64,000 bases of DNA. It comes from Coix lacryma-jobi var. lacryma-jobi. Its lineage: Eukaryota; Streptophyta; Magnoliopsida; Poales; Poaceae. The notes under the pieces are model-generated. The model was not told the DNA's origin and ran no database searches. It saw only the letters and a list, made by a program, of their open reading frames with translations. The DNA lies in contig CM019829.1 of the NCBI GenBank assembly GCA_009763385.1, forward strand, positions 38,481,705 through 38,545,704, in the 5' to 3' direction. Of this stretch, positions 36,236-47,339 are shown piece after piece (within the stretch, counting starts at the first letter, position 1; each line of letters opens with the position of its first letter). The position numbers and the translations under genes are program-made.

Positions 36236-36505
36236 GCCCCCGGTTTTGAGGCCCAAACCAGGAAACCAGCCTTCACGACCAACCCCCGGTTTTGAGGCTC
36301 AAACTGGGAAACCAGTCGTCCATCGCCTGAGTTTTGTGGCCCAAACTCAGAAACCCGCAGCGCCGAGGTTTTGAGGCCCAAACCTGGAAACCGTCCTCAG
36401 CCCGAGTTTTGTGGCCCAAACTCGGAAACCGGCAGCGCCCAGGTTTTGAGGCCCAAACCTGGAAACCATCCACTCGGTGGTTTTTCTGTGGCTCAACCAC
36501 CAAAC
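36236..36505 (-). repeat. Hairpin array of S2
   Basis: Seven hairpins with TGAGGCC or TGTGGCC loops. The last is GGTGGTTTTTCTGTGGCTCAACCACC in pattern, again with matched arms, while B's copy of that unit has other arm bases. Confidence 0.85.
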
Positions 36506-36855
36506 CGAGCCGTCGAGAGGATGCACCGCCCGTGCACCCCGTCCACCGACACGTGTCTCCAGGTCCTCGACCCAAGCAACACCGTGCCCGCAAGTCTTCG
36601 CTCATCGCTATCCCAGGCTGTCAACCACCACAGCTGATCCTCAGGCCACCGGTCCCTCAGTCCAAGCCTCACGTCCGCCCTTCTCCACTCTCGGTCCATC
36701 GACACAACACGTCTCTACTTGACCTTCACCTTGACTTTGATCACTGTATCCGTGCTCAACACCTGCACAACACAAGCCAAAGAACATGCGCATTATCCCA
36801 GTTGACAATCACTCATCACTCGAGACCCGGCATACACCCATGTATCCGCAGTAAC

Positions 36856-36871
36856 CTCGGCTCCGATACCA
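36856..36871 (-). other. Primer-binding site of element A
   Basis: The minus strand reads TGGTATCGGAGCCGAG two bases after the LTR. It is a variant of the initiator Met tRNA site. Confidence 0.85.
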
Positions 36872-36873
36872 CT

Positions 36874-38502
36874 TGAAAGGTCCTAAATGGCTAGAGGGGG
36901 GTGAATAGCCTATAAAAAATTCTACAACAACAATTAAGCAAGTTTATTAGACAACTAAATGGCGAAGCAAGTTTTGCGCTAGCTCTACAAAAGTGCAAGC
37001 CACCTATCCATAATTCTAGTTAATTATAATCTTTATGTCACACCAAGTCTATGTTGCTATTTTACAACTAAATGAGCAAGAATAATTAACACTACACAAG
37101 ATAATTAATTTTAACTAGCTACAAGCAGATACAATTATCACTTGCAAGAATATAACAAAGGTAAATACAAGTGATAGAAGTGTGTATACCGAGCCGGGCA
37201 AGAGATCAATAAATAGATATCAATGAATACCATAGAGACAAGATGACACAATGATTTTTCCTCCGAGGTTCACTTGCTTGCCGGCAAGCTACGTCCCTGT
37301 TGTAGCGATTCACCCACTTGGAGGTTCACGAGCTAATTGGCATCACACGCCAAACCCTCAATAGGGTGCCGCACAACCACATCACAAGATGGGGATCCAC
37401 AAGCTACGAGCAATCCACTAGAGTTGCCTTAGCGCTCCGCTGAGGAAGGCACAAGAACCCCTCACAAATCACCGATTGGGGGTGGATACAATCACCAAAT
37501 CCCCTCACCAATCACCAACCATCTAGGTGACGACAATCACCAAGAGTAATAAGAAATCTACAATCACAACAATCACCTAGTGCCACCAAATATGCAATCT
37601 CAAATGCACACACTAGGGTTTCCCCCAAATCCTCTCTCAAATGAGCAACAAGCTAGGAGATGGAGAGGAGGAGGAGATGCTCTTGAAGCTCTCAAAATCA
37701 ATCACTAGAGCTCGATCTCTCACTTGAATGGAGCACAAATCATTGGGAGTGAGAGAGGAGAGGGAGAGAGCTTTCTTCTTCTCTTGGTGTTCTTCAAAAT
37801 GCAAAGGGGAAGAATGAGCAAGAGAGTGGATGAAAATGAGCACCAGACCGCCAAAAAGAAGCCAGCCAAGCCTCATAACCGTTGGAGACGTCTAGATCTC
37901 AGTTGAACCGGAATATCCGGGTAGGTTCGGCAAACTGAGTTGAGCTGAATTCAAACGGAATATCCGGCTAGGGCATTAGAAAATATCCGGTTGGGGGTTC
38001 TCTGTTATGTGCAAGACTTCTCATTTTTTACTCCTTTCAAGTGCTATTTCTTCCAAAAGACTTAAAATAAATTAGCACTTGAGTTAGCATTTTTCACAAA
38101 GACTTTTTAGAGTTAAACTCATCCATCTCACCGTGTCACTAAGCGCAATGCATATGCAAATGAAATTCACACTTAGTGGCACTAGATAACCATTGTAATT
38201 AAAGATTTCCTGTCTTTATTGTACGGTTATCTATCCTAAACCCAATCACACACTCTATTGCGTCTTGATCGGTAAAACAAAATGATCCTATATTTATACC
38301 TTCGCCTTGAGCCCATTTTGTTTTTCTCTTTCTTTATTTCCATGTTGGAGAACTTGATCACAATATTTTGGCTATCTCCATCACATGAGTGTCATCTAGC
38401 TCCACCACTTGGACTTGGACCAACTTATCTTATAATCACACTTAAGCATAGAGTTAGTCCAATAGGTTTCATCAATTAGCCAAAATGAATCTAGGGCTTT
38501 CA
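36874..38502 (-). mobile_element. 5' LTR of element A
   Basis: 1629 bp with perfect 6-bp inverted ends TGAAAG and CTTTCA. It contains three AATATCCGG repeats near 37910-38000 and no hairpin array. Right flank is GTATT; the matching left copy is outside the window. Confidence 0.88.
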
Positions 38503-40256
38503 GTATTTCTTAACGCAAACAGAAATAATCTACAAGCGCACAGAACTACAGTTGTAGCATTTCACCGGAAGTATTCAGAGTATCGTATTTTTCACAGGGT
38601 ACGAAGATATTCTTCTAGCTAGTTCATCCAAGAACAACATAAGGGTAGAGTTGGAATGGGTAGAGATGGATTCCTATTGTATTAGCGTCTAAGGATAGAT
38701 AAACTCTATTTGTACTTGTTCAATTTGGGCACTGACTTACACCTAGTTTGCTAGGTGACTCCGACATACAACTCTACGTCCTATCTGAACTTGGAGGATT
38801 ATAAGGGATGGATAGGGCTATCACCACCTGCCACCTACCCCTCAACCGGAGAGTACGAGGCAAAGGAAGGCAACATCTAGCCTAGACACTACGTCTATAC
38901 TACCGACTACTACTCCAGCGGTAGCTAGGCGATCCATCTTTATGAGGGGCCCTCATACTAGAGCATCCGCCACAAGAACAAACGACGAACCCACAAACAA
39001 GTAAAGAGTAATGCTTAACTAATCAATAGACATTAAAGACTATAAGGACCATAAACACTTACTTAGCCAAGATCACGTTAGGGTACCGAGCACATGTTCG
39101 TCGAGGTACAAGGTGGGGAGACACCGACAAGCCCGACTCTTCCCTGAACTATTCCCTCACATCTCTCTCTCACAACTCTAGATAGCTAGTAGGGCCTAAA
39201 CCCTTTGTAATGAAGCTCTTGTGTGGTGCTCTTTCTCCCTTGGTGTGTTGATGTCAAATGTGGAGGAGGAGGGCTCCTTTTATAGGTGGAGAGGAGGGGC
39301 TCCATGCAAAAATTCACCTTCCTAACAAGCAAACTGACCACAAAACTGCCTCTCTGGATACAATGAACACATACCACCCATGAAACCATCATTAGAACAT
39401 GGTAAGAGGCAGCCTGCAAAATTTGGGGCCAAACGACACCAGTGGTGGTGTGGCCACACCACGACTGAGCCCAAACAACCCCATCTTTGGTGAGTGGGCT
39501 CTTGTAATGTTCTTAAGTGGGCCTACATAGGTTGCTCGCCAAGTTGAGCAGATTTGCTTTGGTATTGGGCTTATTCTCCACTTGTTTGGGCCCTGATTTG
39601 ACTAGTAAGTGGGCCGTCTTCCTTGGGCTCATGTCGAGTACTTGTAAAAGTCGTATCTCATGCATACTTTAGGCATATTTCTATGTAATTCTGACATGTC
39701 CACCTATAAATGATGAATCACCAAAACTTGTGAATCTTGTTAGTTGTAAGCCCTAATTCTAAGTTTGGTGTTCATCTGAGTTGATTTTATGTGAAAGTTG
39801 GTGGTTAAAAATAAGAGTTAAGGACCGCAATGCTGGTGCATCATATGCAATGAAACCTAAGTGGTTTGCTACTGGACAGAACTTTCATAGATGATAGACT
39901 AGAGTTAAATTTTAGCTCATGTCTTTTGGACTATGGTGGGTGATCCACCCAGTGATGCCATTCACGATTGAACTTGGATGTATCTTGACCTTGTTGTCTG
40001 ATCAACTCTATGATGTGTACATGGATTACACAAACCCTACAGAGTTGTGAAATGCACTTGAGTGCAAATTTGCGGTCTCCGAAGGTGGACGCTTACTCTA
40101 CACATATGATCAATTCTATGATTACGACTTGGATTCTGCAAAGTTGATAGTTGCACAATGTTTGTATTTATTAAGTGCAAATAGAATATGAAAGATTTTG
40201 CAAGCGCACAAAATACCATTGTATCATTTTACTAGGAGTATTCCAAGTATCGTTAT
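38503..40256. repeat. Unclassified degenerate repeat sequence
   Basis: No gene seen. A motif of about 90 bp (AATAATCTACAAGCGCAC, then TGTAGCATTTCACCGGA, then GTATCGTATT) occurs near 38523 and, diverged, near 40165. TATAAAAGG on the minus strand near 39280 suggests LTR-derived sequence in minus orientation. Family not determined. Confidence 0.4.
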
Positions 40257-40760
40257 TGAAAGGATCAAGATGCCCAAGACGGGGGTGAATTGGGCTAATC
40301 TAAAATTTGTTGCGATAATTAAATCCTATCCAAGCCCAATTGCACCCCTATGTGCCTACTAGTGTGTGTTCACTAAACTCTACCGCACAAAAGACTACAC
40401 CTAGTCCATTCCTACTCTAGCATGGCAATTCAATAAGTATGAAACAACAAGTAAATATGGAATTGAAATGCTCAAAGTAAATGCGAAAGTAAAGAGAGAA
40501 AAGGAAGACTTTGTGATCTTTTTGTCGGGGTATCGAGGTGTTGGCACACCCCCTAGTCCTCGTTGGAGCATCCGTGCAAGGGTATCGCTCCCCCTTGATC
40601 CGCGCAAGGATCAAGTGCTCACTACAAGCTGATTCTTCGCCACTCCGGCCCGGTGAATCGCTCGCTACCGGTCACAACTTGACTTGACTCATTCACAAAG
40701 CCACCGGATGATCACCAAGATTCTTGATCACCACCAAGCCTTCTAGGTGATGTCGATCAC

Positions 40761-41087
40761 TAGACCTGAGCATTTGCGGGTCGGGCCTGGTTCGGGCCGG
40801 ACCGAAAAAAAACCCGGTTATGTCGAGCCGAAAAAATCCTACTCATTACTGTCCACTGGACGAGTCGGGCCTGCTATTTTCAGGCCGGGCCCAGGCCTGG
40901 GTGGGCCGCCCGCGTAATTTATAGCGTAAAACAGCTAAAATAAGCATTTTGGGCCGAGAAAAATTTTTTGGGCAGCAAGATCTCTGGCCAGGCCCTGTCC
41001 AGTAAGGTTCATGGGCGGGCCAAAACCCGACGGGCCCGGGCCGGGCCCACGGGCCGGGTCGAGCCGGGCTAAAAATGCTCAGGTCTA
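40761..41087. mobile_element. hAT-type MITE in LTR F
   Basis: Perfect 15-bp inverted ends TAGACCTGAGCATTT, 327 bp, GC-rich interior (GGGCCGGGCC). Flanking 8-bp duplications TCGATCAC and TCGATCAG match at 7 of 8 positions. 8-bp duplications are characteristic of hAT elements. No transposase, so non-autonomous. Confidence 0.85.
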
Positions 41088-41577
41088 TCGATCAGCAAGA
41101 GTAACAAGCTAGACCAACACAAGGCCAAAGAGATGGATGGATGCACACTTGCTACTCACAACTCTCTAATGAGGCGACTAATTCTCACAATTAGCAAATC
41201 TCACCGCTAGCAGATCACAAGCAACTAGAGGAAGAAAGCCTAACACATGAATTGTGTTCTGGAATGAAATGGCAACTACTTGGATAGAGAGGATGGAGGG
41301 GCTGTCATCCTTATTTATAGTCCTAATGCAATAGTCCCCTTCTACCCCTAGATACAAGAGCAAACTAGCTAACCCTAGGGGTATTCTAGTCCAACTCTAT
41401 TAGAACTTTCATCCGACGGCCACACGCCCTCTCATCCTTCGCTTCGCCTTGACGCAAGCTCCAGGATGTCAACACGTGTTGTCACGTCAACCTCCGCGCC
41501 TTCTCACCGCTAGCTTCGCCTCGACGCAAGCCTCATGGTGCCGCCATGCGTCGACCCGTTCCGCATAGCAACCTCCA

Positions 41578-41745
41578 CCGGGTTTTGAGGCCCAAACTGG
41601 CAAACCCGTCAGCCCAGGTTTTGAGGCCCAAACCTGGAAACCTCCACCCCGAGTTTGGAGGCCCAAACTCGAAAACCATGCACCCCGAGTTTTGTGGACT
41701 AAACTCAGAACCGTAGCGGGTAGTTTTCTGAGGCTCAACTACCAA
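41578..41745 (-). repeat. Hairpin array of LTR F
   Basis: Five units including CCAGGTTTTGAGGCCCAAAC with its closing arm, CCGAGTTT with AAACTCG, and a last unit GGTAGTTTTCTGAGGCTCAA with matching arm ACTACC. Confidence 0.8.
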
Positions 41746-42074
41746 ACTCGTGCCAAAGATGGAGCGTGGGTCTCACGCCCCGACACTGATGTCGATGCAT
41801 GTCCAGCCTCCTCACCGAGCACAACGCCTTCGCCTTCCTCCTTGACTCGGCCGACGACACTTGCATCTCCCATGCAAGTCCGTGTTCGACCTCCCGCCAA
41901 GTGCCACGACACCATTGTCTTCCTCTCGACTTGGCTGATGCCATCACACATCCCCATGTGCTCTTGCTTGCTGAAGCCAAGTGCCAGCTACCGCAGTTGT
42001 TCCTCGGGCCCTCCGGTCCGTCGGTCCAAGCCTCACATCCACCCTTCACTGCTCCTGGTCCGTCGGCACGACAC

Positions 42075-42610
42075 GTCAGGTCGGTACCACCGAGGGTCGG
42101 TAGTACCGGCCCTATGGCGGTACTACCGCCAGGCCAAATCGGTCGCACACAGAGAGCTCCGCAGAATGAGACTTGATCCCTCGGTTACTACCGACCAGGG
42201 TCGGTAGTACCGACTCTATGGCGGTACTACCGCCAAGTCAAAATCGAGCCAACACAGAGAGCCCAGTAAATCTGCCTTACTACCAGCTTGGGTCGGTACC
42301 ACCGAGGGTCGGTAGTACCGACCTCATGGCGGTACTACCGCCAAGTCAAAATCGCATCAACACAGGGAGCTCCGCAAACCTGATTTACTACCGACGAGGG
42401 TCGGTACCACCGAGGGCGGTAGTACCGACTCTATGGCAGTACTACTGCCAAGTCAATTTTGAGTCTACATAGAGAGGGTGTTAGAATGCTCTGAGTGCCC
42501 GGTACTACCGACCTTATGGCGGTACTACCGCCAGTTCAAAATGAACTCTACACAGAGAGCATTGCGCGCTGCAGCCCTGGTCGGTACTACCGACCCCCAT
42601 GGTCGGTACT
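42075..42610 (-). repeat. GGTCGGTAGTACCGAC / GGCGGTACTACCGCC palindromic array of LTR F
   Basis: More than ten palindromes centred on GTAC or GTAGTAC alternate between a TCGGTA...TACCGA and a GGCGGTA...TACCGCC form. They are separated by spacers containing ACACAGAGAGC. Confidence 0.88.
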
Positions 42611-42958
42611 ACCGACTGCACAGATTTACCTCTATGTGTTTGTGATCGTGCGGTGTCTCTCAAGCAAACTTTAGCTAGTCGATTTGAGCACTTTTCTCCA
42701 CATCTAGCCAACCTAATTTGTGACCCTCTTGATAGTCCGGCTTACCTATAACTCAAGTTCAAAATCAAACTTTCAAACCACCACTTGAGCTAGGTATCTT
42801 TTTGTCCAAATGTATCCAACGTGCTTTGTTCACGAGATTTCAACATTTCAAATCTTTCTAGGACTAACACCTGCATATATGCTTTTATAAGTCCATTAGT
42901 CCCTAATTTGATTGTCATTAATTAGCCAAAACCCACATTGGGGGCGAATGCACTTTCA

Positions 42959-43374
42959 GCATGTGGTGGCACCACGAGGCTTGCGTCAAGGTAAAGCTAC
43001 CGGTGAGAAGGCTTGTGGTCGCCGTGATAGCATGTGGCGGCTTCGGGAGGCTTGCGTTGCGGCGAAGCGACTGGTGTGGAAGGCGCGTGACCGGCGATGA
43101 AGATCCTAACAGAGTTAGACTAGAATGCCCCTAGACTAGCTAGTTTTCTCTATGTATCTATGGGTACAGGGGGTATTGTGTAATAGGCTATAAATAAGGG
43201 ATGACACCCCTCATCCCTTCTTATCTCTTTAGTTGTTATTTTCCAGCCAGACATTCATCTATTAGGGCTTCTCTCTGTAGTTGCTGTTGAGATCTGCAGA
43301 GAAAGCAATCTTTTCTCTGCGTACATTGATTTCAAGAAAGAAGACCGTAATCTCCTTGTCTCCTCATTGGGGAT
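42959..43374 (+). mobile_element. LTR H, left fragment
   Basis: LTR-like sequence in + orientation with TATAAATA at 43189-43196 and downstream ATCTGCAGAGAAAGCAATC, as in S1. It is truncated on the left against F. E interrupts it at 43375, and it resumes at 55380. Confidence 0.7.
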
Positions 43375-44777
43375 TGTTGGCACCAAAAGTGACGCACTGT
43401 GCCAATCACACGGCAAGCCGGAGAAGCTGGCTTCAAACGTGGCCCGGGTGCTCAGAAGTCCGGTGCGTGCCAGTCAGTTTGCCCTGCAACTAACAAGGGA
43501 GATAAACTGTTAAATAAAAAGCTGGAACATGTCGGGTATGACCAGACAGTTCCAAAATATACGGCCCTGAAGCCACTTACGACGACATATAGCTATGAAA
43601 GCTATCTGTCAACAGGTTTAAAGATTATTCGGCAATATGAACAGAGTTACGTGAATAACAGGTTGCCGAACACGTTTGCATGAGAATCGTGCTTGCATGA
43701 TGTATTAAATATAAGTTAAAACTTAACCAATCTCGATTGTACAACCGAGTTGGGATCCATGGGGATTGAACATACAAAGTAAGAATGACTAAGCTAATCT
43801 AAAGCCTGCGCCTGCCGCACGACACCTAGCCTTGTCATAGATCAAGCACACTTAACATGCATGAACCCTCACCACGTGGCAATCCAGATACGATCCAATC
43901 GGCTATTACGAACAATAGATCTACTGCATAAAAGACTTTTCAATAATAAACGTGAAAGAACAGAGCAGATCTATAAAGATGAAGCCGAACCGGACGGTAT
44001 CTAGATTGGGCAAAAGTGTTATGATGAAATAAACAAAACATATAACACAAGGTAACTTAATGAATCTATCAGATTGCCAAATCTAACAGAGCCGATAACT
44101 ATTTTTACTCATGACTCAATCCGCCGCACGATACAAGGCATAAGCAAAAACCTCCCGTCATAAGCTTAGATCCGCCGCACGATACTAGGCTTAACGTACG
44201 AGACTACTTGCACCATATCTAAATCCGCCGCACGATACTAGACATGATAACAAGGTTGCCGGAACTTACGGAGGTCGACGGATCGATGGCCCCTCTCGAA
44301 GAACACGACGACACGACTTGGACTCGAAGACAGCACGGGGCCGGGTTGGTTGTATTGATTGTGAACGTCCTTTACAATAGCCTCAGGGTTTATATTTATA
44401 CCCTGGTGTTCTCTGAGTCCTAGAAGGACACGACTACAACGATAGAATTGGGAAACTTATCAAAATATGATGCCTTCTACTCTAAGTTTCCTTCAATAAC
44501 CGGCATGCACTAAAATGACGAGATCCTTATTGCATAAGCCCTCTGATTATGCCGTATTTGCCATCTTCTGACGCAAAGCCATCCCAACTTGAGATAGCCG
44601 ACCACAGCACTATATTGCCGAATTCATTCGCCGTTGACCAGCTCCCCCACAGCCTCGCCGAGTCTCATAAAGTTAGTCGACCGCGTCCGCCGTCTGCCGA
44701 ATCCTTCAAGCGGCGGCGTTCGCCGAATCTTCATAGTGCCAGTCCACTTGTCATAGTGCGAAAACTCGGTGTTAACA
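43375..44777 (-). mobile_element. 3' LTR of E
   Basis: 1403 bp, TGTTGGCACC to GGTGTTAACA. Minus-strand TATAAATATA at 44391-44400. Adjacent inside sequence is ACGGGGCATG on the minus strand, a weak polypurine tract. Confidence 0.95.
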
Positions 44778-44922
44778 CATGCCCCGTAATTTTGGGATAA
44801 ATTTTTTATTCTAAAATTCATTTTCTCCTTTTCGCACCACTGTAGAGTCTCTGGAAGCATCTGACTTCCCACGTCATTAATCATCACAGCTGCCGACTCG
44901 CCTCCCGATACACTCGAGATCC

Positions 44923-44929
44923 TTTAAAA
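44923..44929 (+). promoter_or_regulatory. Possible TATA box of antisense gene 1
   Basis: TTTAAAA lies about 100 bases before the ATG at 45027, followed by a pyrimidine-rich leader. Positional inference only. Confidence 0.35.
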
Positions 44930-45026
44930 CTTCCTCTCTACTCCATTTCGGCCTGAGCTTCCCGAATTCCTCTATTCAGCTTCTTCATCTAGAAAAACCC
45001 TCTCTTCTCTTGCCCTGAACCGGAAA

Positions 45027-45678
45027 ATGTCTTCCCAAGCAAGCCGTTACAGTCTCGAGCTCGGCGACACCAGCACTTCTAAGAGAAGGTTGCTTCTTCT
45101 TTGATCTTTTCGCTTTGGATGTTTAGGCCTCATTTTGTTTCCTCTTCAGGAGGACTGGCAACGACCTCACCGAGGACCTGGCTCAGAAGGTCACAGACCT
45201 CCAGTCTGATCTAGGAAAGAAGAATCGGGAGATTACTCAAATCTCTCAGGAGCGCGATGCTTTTCGGGAACAAGCCATCGGTAAGCATCCCCCAACTGTC
45301 CTTGTCTTATCCCTTTCCTCTGCTTGACCCCTCTTTCTTTCAGCTCTGGAGACTAGGCTCCACTCCCTCGAAGCCGCTATTGCCGACCTTGCTACTTCAG
45401 CCAATGTGTCAGGCACGGTGGCTCTAAGGCAGGTGAATGAGATCAAGCGGGTCCTTCCTGACATTTCTAGAGCCGGCATGGGCTACGGCGCAGCACTTGC
45501 CTTCAATGCCGTCCGGATCCATTCTGGCGCCGACTACCGCCATTTTGACGTTTGTGAGCGAGGACTAGAATTTAGGATAGCACGTTCTGTTGAGGATATG
45601 AAAGAAGCCGGAACAGACTTGGCCGACTCTTTCGATTCTGATCTTCCGATTAGAAATAGAATGACATGGACGAACTGA
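45027..45678 (+). CDS. Antisense gene 1 of E, three exons, unknown function
   Basis: Exons 45027-45088, 45150-45280 and 45344-45678; introns of 61 and 63 bases, both GT-AG with pyrimidine-rich ends. The joined frame is open, starts ATG (AAAATGTCTTCC) and encodes 175 residues. Exon 2 and early exon 3 encode a Glu/Lys/Gln-rich heptad-like stretch (probable coiled coil). Exon 3 continues with GYGAALAFNAVRIHSGADY and an acidic end. No known domain is recognised. It runs opposite to gag-pol, between pol and the 3' LTR, where Tat elements often carry extra antisense ORFs. Intron phases are 2 then 1, the same as in gene 2. A near-canonical AATAAG follows at about 45709. Confidence 0.7.
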
Positions 45679-46051
45679 TCCTTCATTTGTAATCGACTCT
45701 TATTATGTGAATAAGAAGTCCTTTCATCTATTTTCTTGAAATCAATCTGTGACTGATCTTTCGGGATCGAAGCGTATTCCATTCCATGTACTTGGCCATT
45801 TGTACCTTGTAATATATCTGTATTTTGCATCCAATCGGTTACCATTCTGATGACATCGTGTTTAACCATGTGAACCTGTTCGGCAATCTGGCCAGTGTTT
45901 GTCCCGAACACCTAAATCGGCAGTTTTGCCGAAGCCAGGCGCTCTATTCCCCGCCGAACACGTGAGTGCATTCAGACGGTTCGCACAGCCCATTACTGTA
46001 GAGGCCCATCTCGGGAAGCAGAAAAACCCCAATCCGCCGGTTGATATTCGG

Positions 46052-46058
46052 CATAAAT
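46052..46058 (+). promoter_or_regulatory. Possible TATA box of antisense gene 2
   Basis: CATAAAT lies about 115 bases before the ATG at 46169, a spacing like that in gene 1. Weak evidence. Confidence 0.3.
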
Positions 46059-46168
46059 CATCCCTGGAGGCCTGCCTTCTCCCAATCTTGCATCCGCTCC
46101 TCTAGTACTCTCGCCGCCTCGGCTTCCTTGCTCGCTCCGCCCCAGAAAACCCTAACTTTCCGAGTGCA

Positions 46169-47051
46169 ATGGCGAGCCATGATGACCGCGGCAAGCGCCC
46201 GGCGACTGAGGAGGCCGAAGGGAGCCGCGCTCGGCGCCTCCGTCAGCGCGGGTAGGACTCCTCGCTTACGTCCTTTGTGGCAGTTTCTTGAAAACCTCGC
46301 TCACGCTCTGTTACTGTTCGCCGACAGGGTCCCCGTTATCTCTTCCGCCGGCGGGCATGCCCGGCCTTCTCCAGCACCGGGGAGGCCAGAGGCTCCACCA
46401 TCGGGCTCGTCAAGCTCCTCCGACAGCCTCTCCTACCACTCCCATCCTTGGGAGGCGAGCCCGGACCGGGACTCCGACAGCGGCCTCTACGACCACAACG
46501 ACGCCTTGAACTTCATGGCGCTGCGGGACGAGTCCCGGGAAGAGCTGGCCGCCGTCTCGAAGCAGTACGGGATTGACCAGCTGGAATGGGAAGACCAGCG
46601 CCGGCAGTTCTGTGACGCAATCACGGGTATGAACGCCCAATCTTGGATCTGCTTTCGGTCGTTCTCATTGATCTTTTAACCGATCCATTCCATTTTGTCG
46701 CTCACAGCGTTGTCTGAAGAACTAGAGCGCCTGAAGATGGCAGCGAACGCCGTCGCAGACCGGGTGAACGCCCAGGGCGTCACCGCCGATGCGCGTCTGG
46801 CCAACGTGTACGGCCGCATCGAGCAGGTCACCCTGCAGGGTGTGCACCACGGCGTGGCGCTGGGGCTGTCGGCGCTAACGGTCCGCACGGAGGAGGACTT
46901 CTCCGTGACGCCGGTTGGCTTCCCCGGCGGGACATGTCCGGAGGACGTCGAGCAGATCAACGATTTTCTGGACTCCTACGAGGATCATGCTCACGCCCTC
47001 ACCGCAGTCACCAATCCGCAGACGGTCATCAACAAGGTGCTTGGTAACTGA
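46169..47051 (+). CDS. Antisense gene 2 of E, three exons, unknown function
   Basis: Exons 46169-46251, 46328-46626 and 46708-47051; introns of 76 and 81 bases, GT-AG. The joined frame encodes 241 residues. Exon 1 is basic (GKRPATEEAEGSRARRLRQR, nuclear-signal-like). Exon 2 is Ser/Pro-rich, then acidic. Exon 3 begins with a coiled-coil-like stretch (ELERLKMAANAVADRVNAQG), followed by HHGVALGLSALTVRTEEDF and EDVEQINDFLDSYEDHA, which parallel the same places in gene 1. Exon phases 2 then 1 match gene 1. Function unknown; a gag-like or regulatory role would be speculation. Confidence 0.7.
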
Positions 47052-47339
47052 TCTGCACTTTCGTACCGCCCCAACTTATGAACAATGTTCTACTTTGCTA
47101 TGTTCACGCGTACAATCCGTTTTCCCTTTCTGTGCTTGTCTAGTGTTCGACCTCTTCGTTGAACCGATTGCACAGCACCGCGTGCATTTGGTTCTGTTTT
47201 AGCGTTCTTCGCGCTAAAGGCGACCCATGTCGTGTCGGCTGTTTTTGCTCTAAGGGCGATAGAATCTATCGGCCATTTTTTGTGCTAAGGGCAATACAAC
47301 CTTGTATCGGCCGTCGGTGCCCGCTAGTCCTTGATTCCG

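Larger units (their letters stand above)
34917..36850 (-). mobile_element. Solo LTR S2, B-like family
   Basis: 1934 bp, TGAAGGACC to TATCCGCA, with duplication GTAAC at 34912-34916 and 36851-36855. It lies between A's gag start and A's primer-binding site. Its palindromic array (about 35184-35459) uses GCATCGGAAGC / GCTTCCGATG instead of B's version. Hairpin array about 36236-36505. Confidence 0.93.
3728..38502 (-). mobile_element. Copia element A (SIRE-like), degraded and split by nested insertions
   Basis: A reads right to left: 5' LTR 36874-38502, primer-binding site 36856-36871, gag 34882-32859, protease start near 32801, integrase and reverse transcriptase start 5512-3728. The rest lies left of the window behind G. 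It is interrupted by S2, by B and by G. It carries a gag frameshift near 34484, a nonsense codon at 4606-4608, a frameshift near 3810 and an altered integrase catalytic residue, so it is long inactive. Confidence 0.85.
40257..42958 (-). mobile_element. Copia-type LTR F, with a MITE inside
   Basis: Ends TGAAAG and CTTTCA, 2702 bp including a 327-bp MITE. Flanks GTTAT and GCATG do not match, so at least one junction was altered by deletion or recombination. It has a hairpin array (41578-41745) and a distinct palindromic array (42075-42610). Confidence 0.75.
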
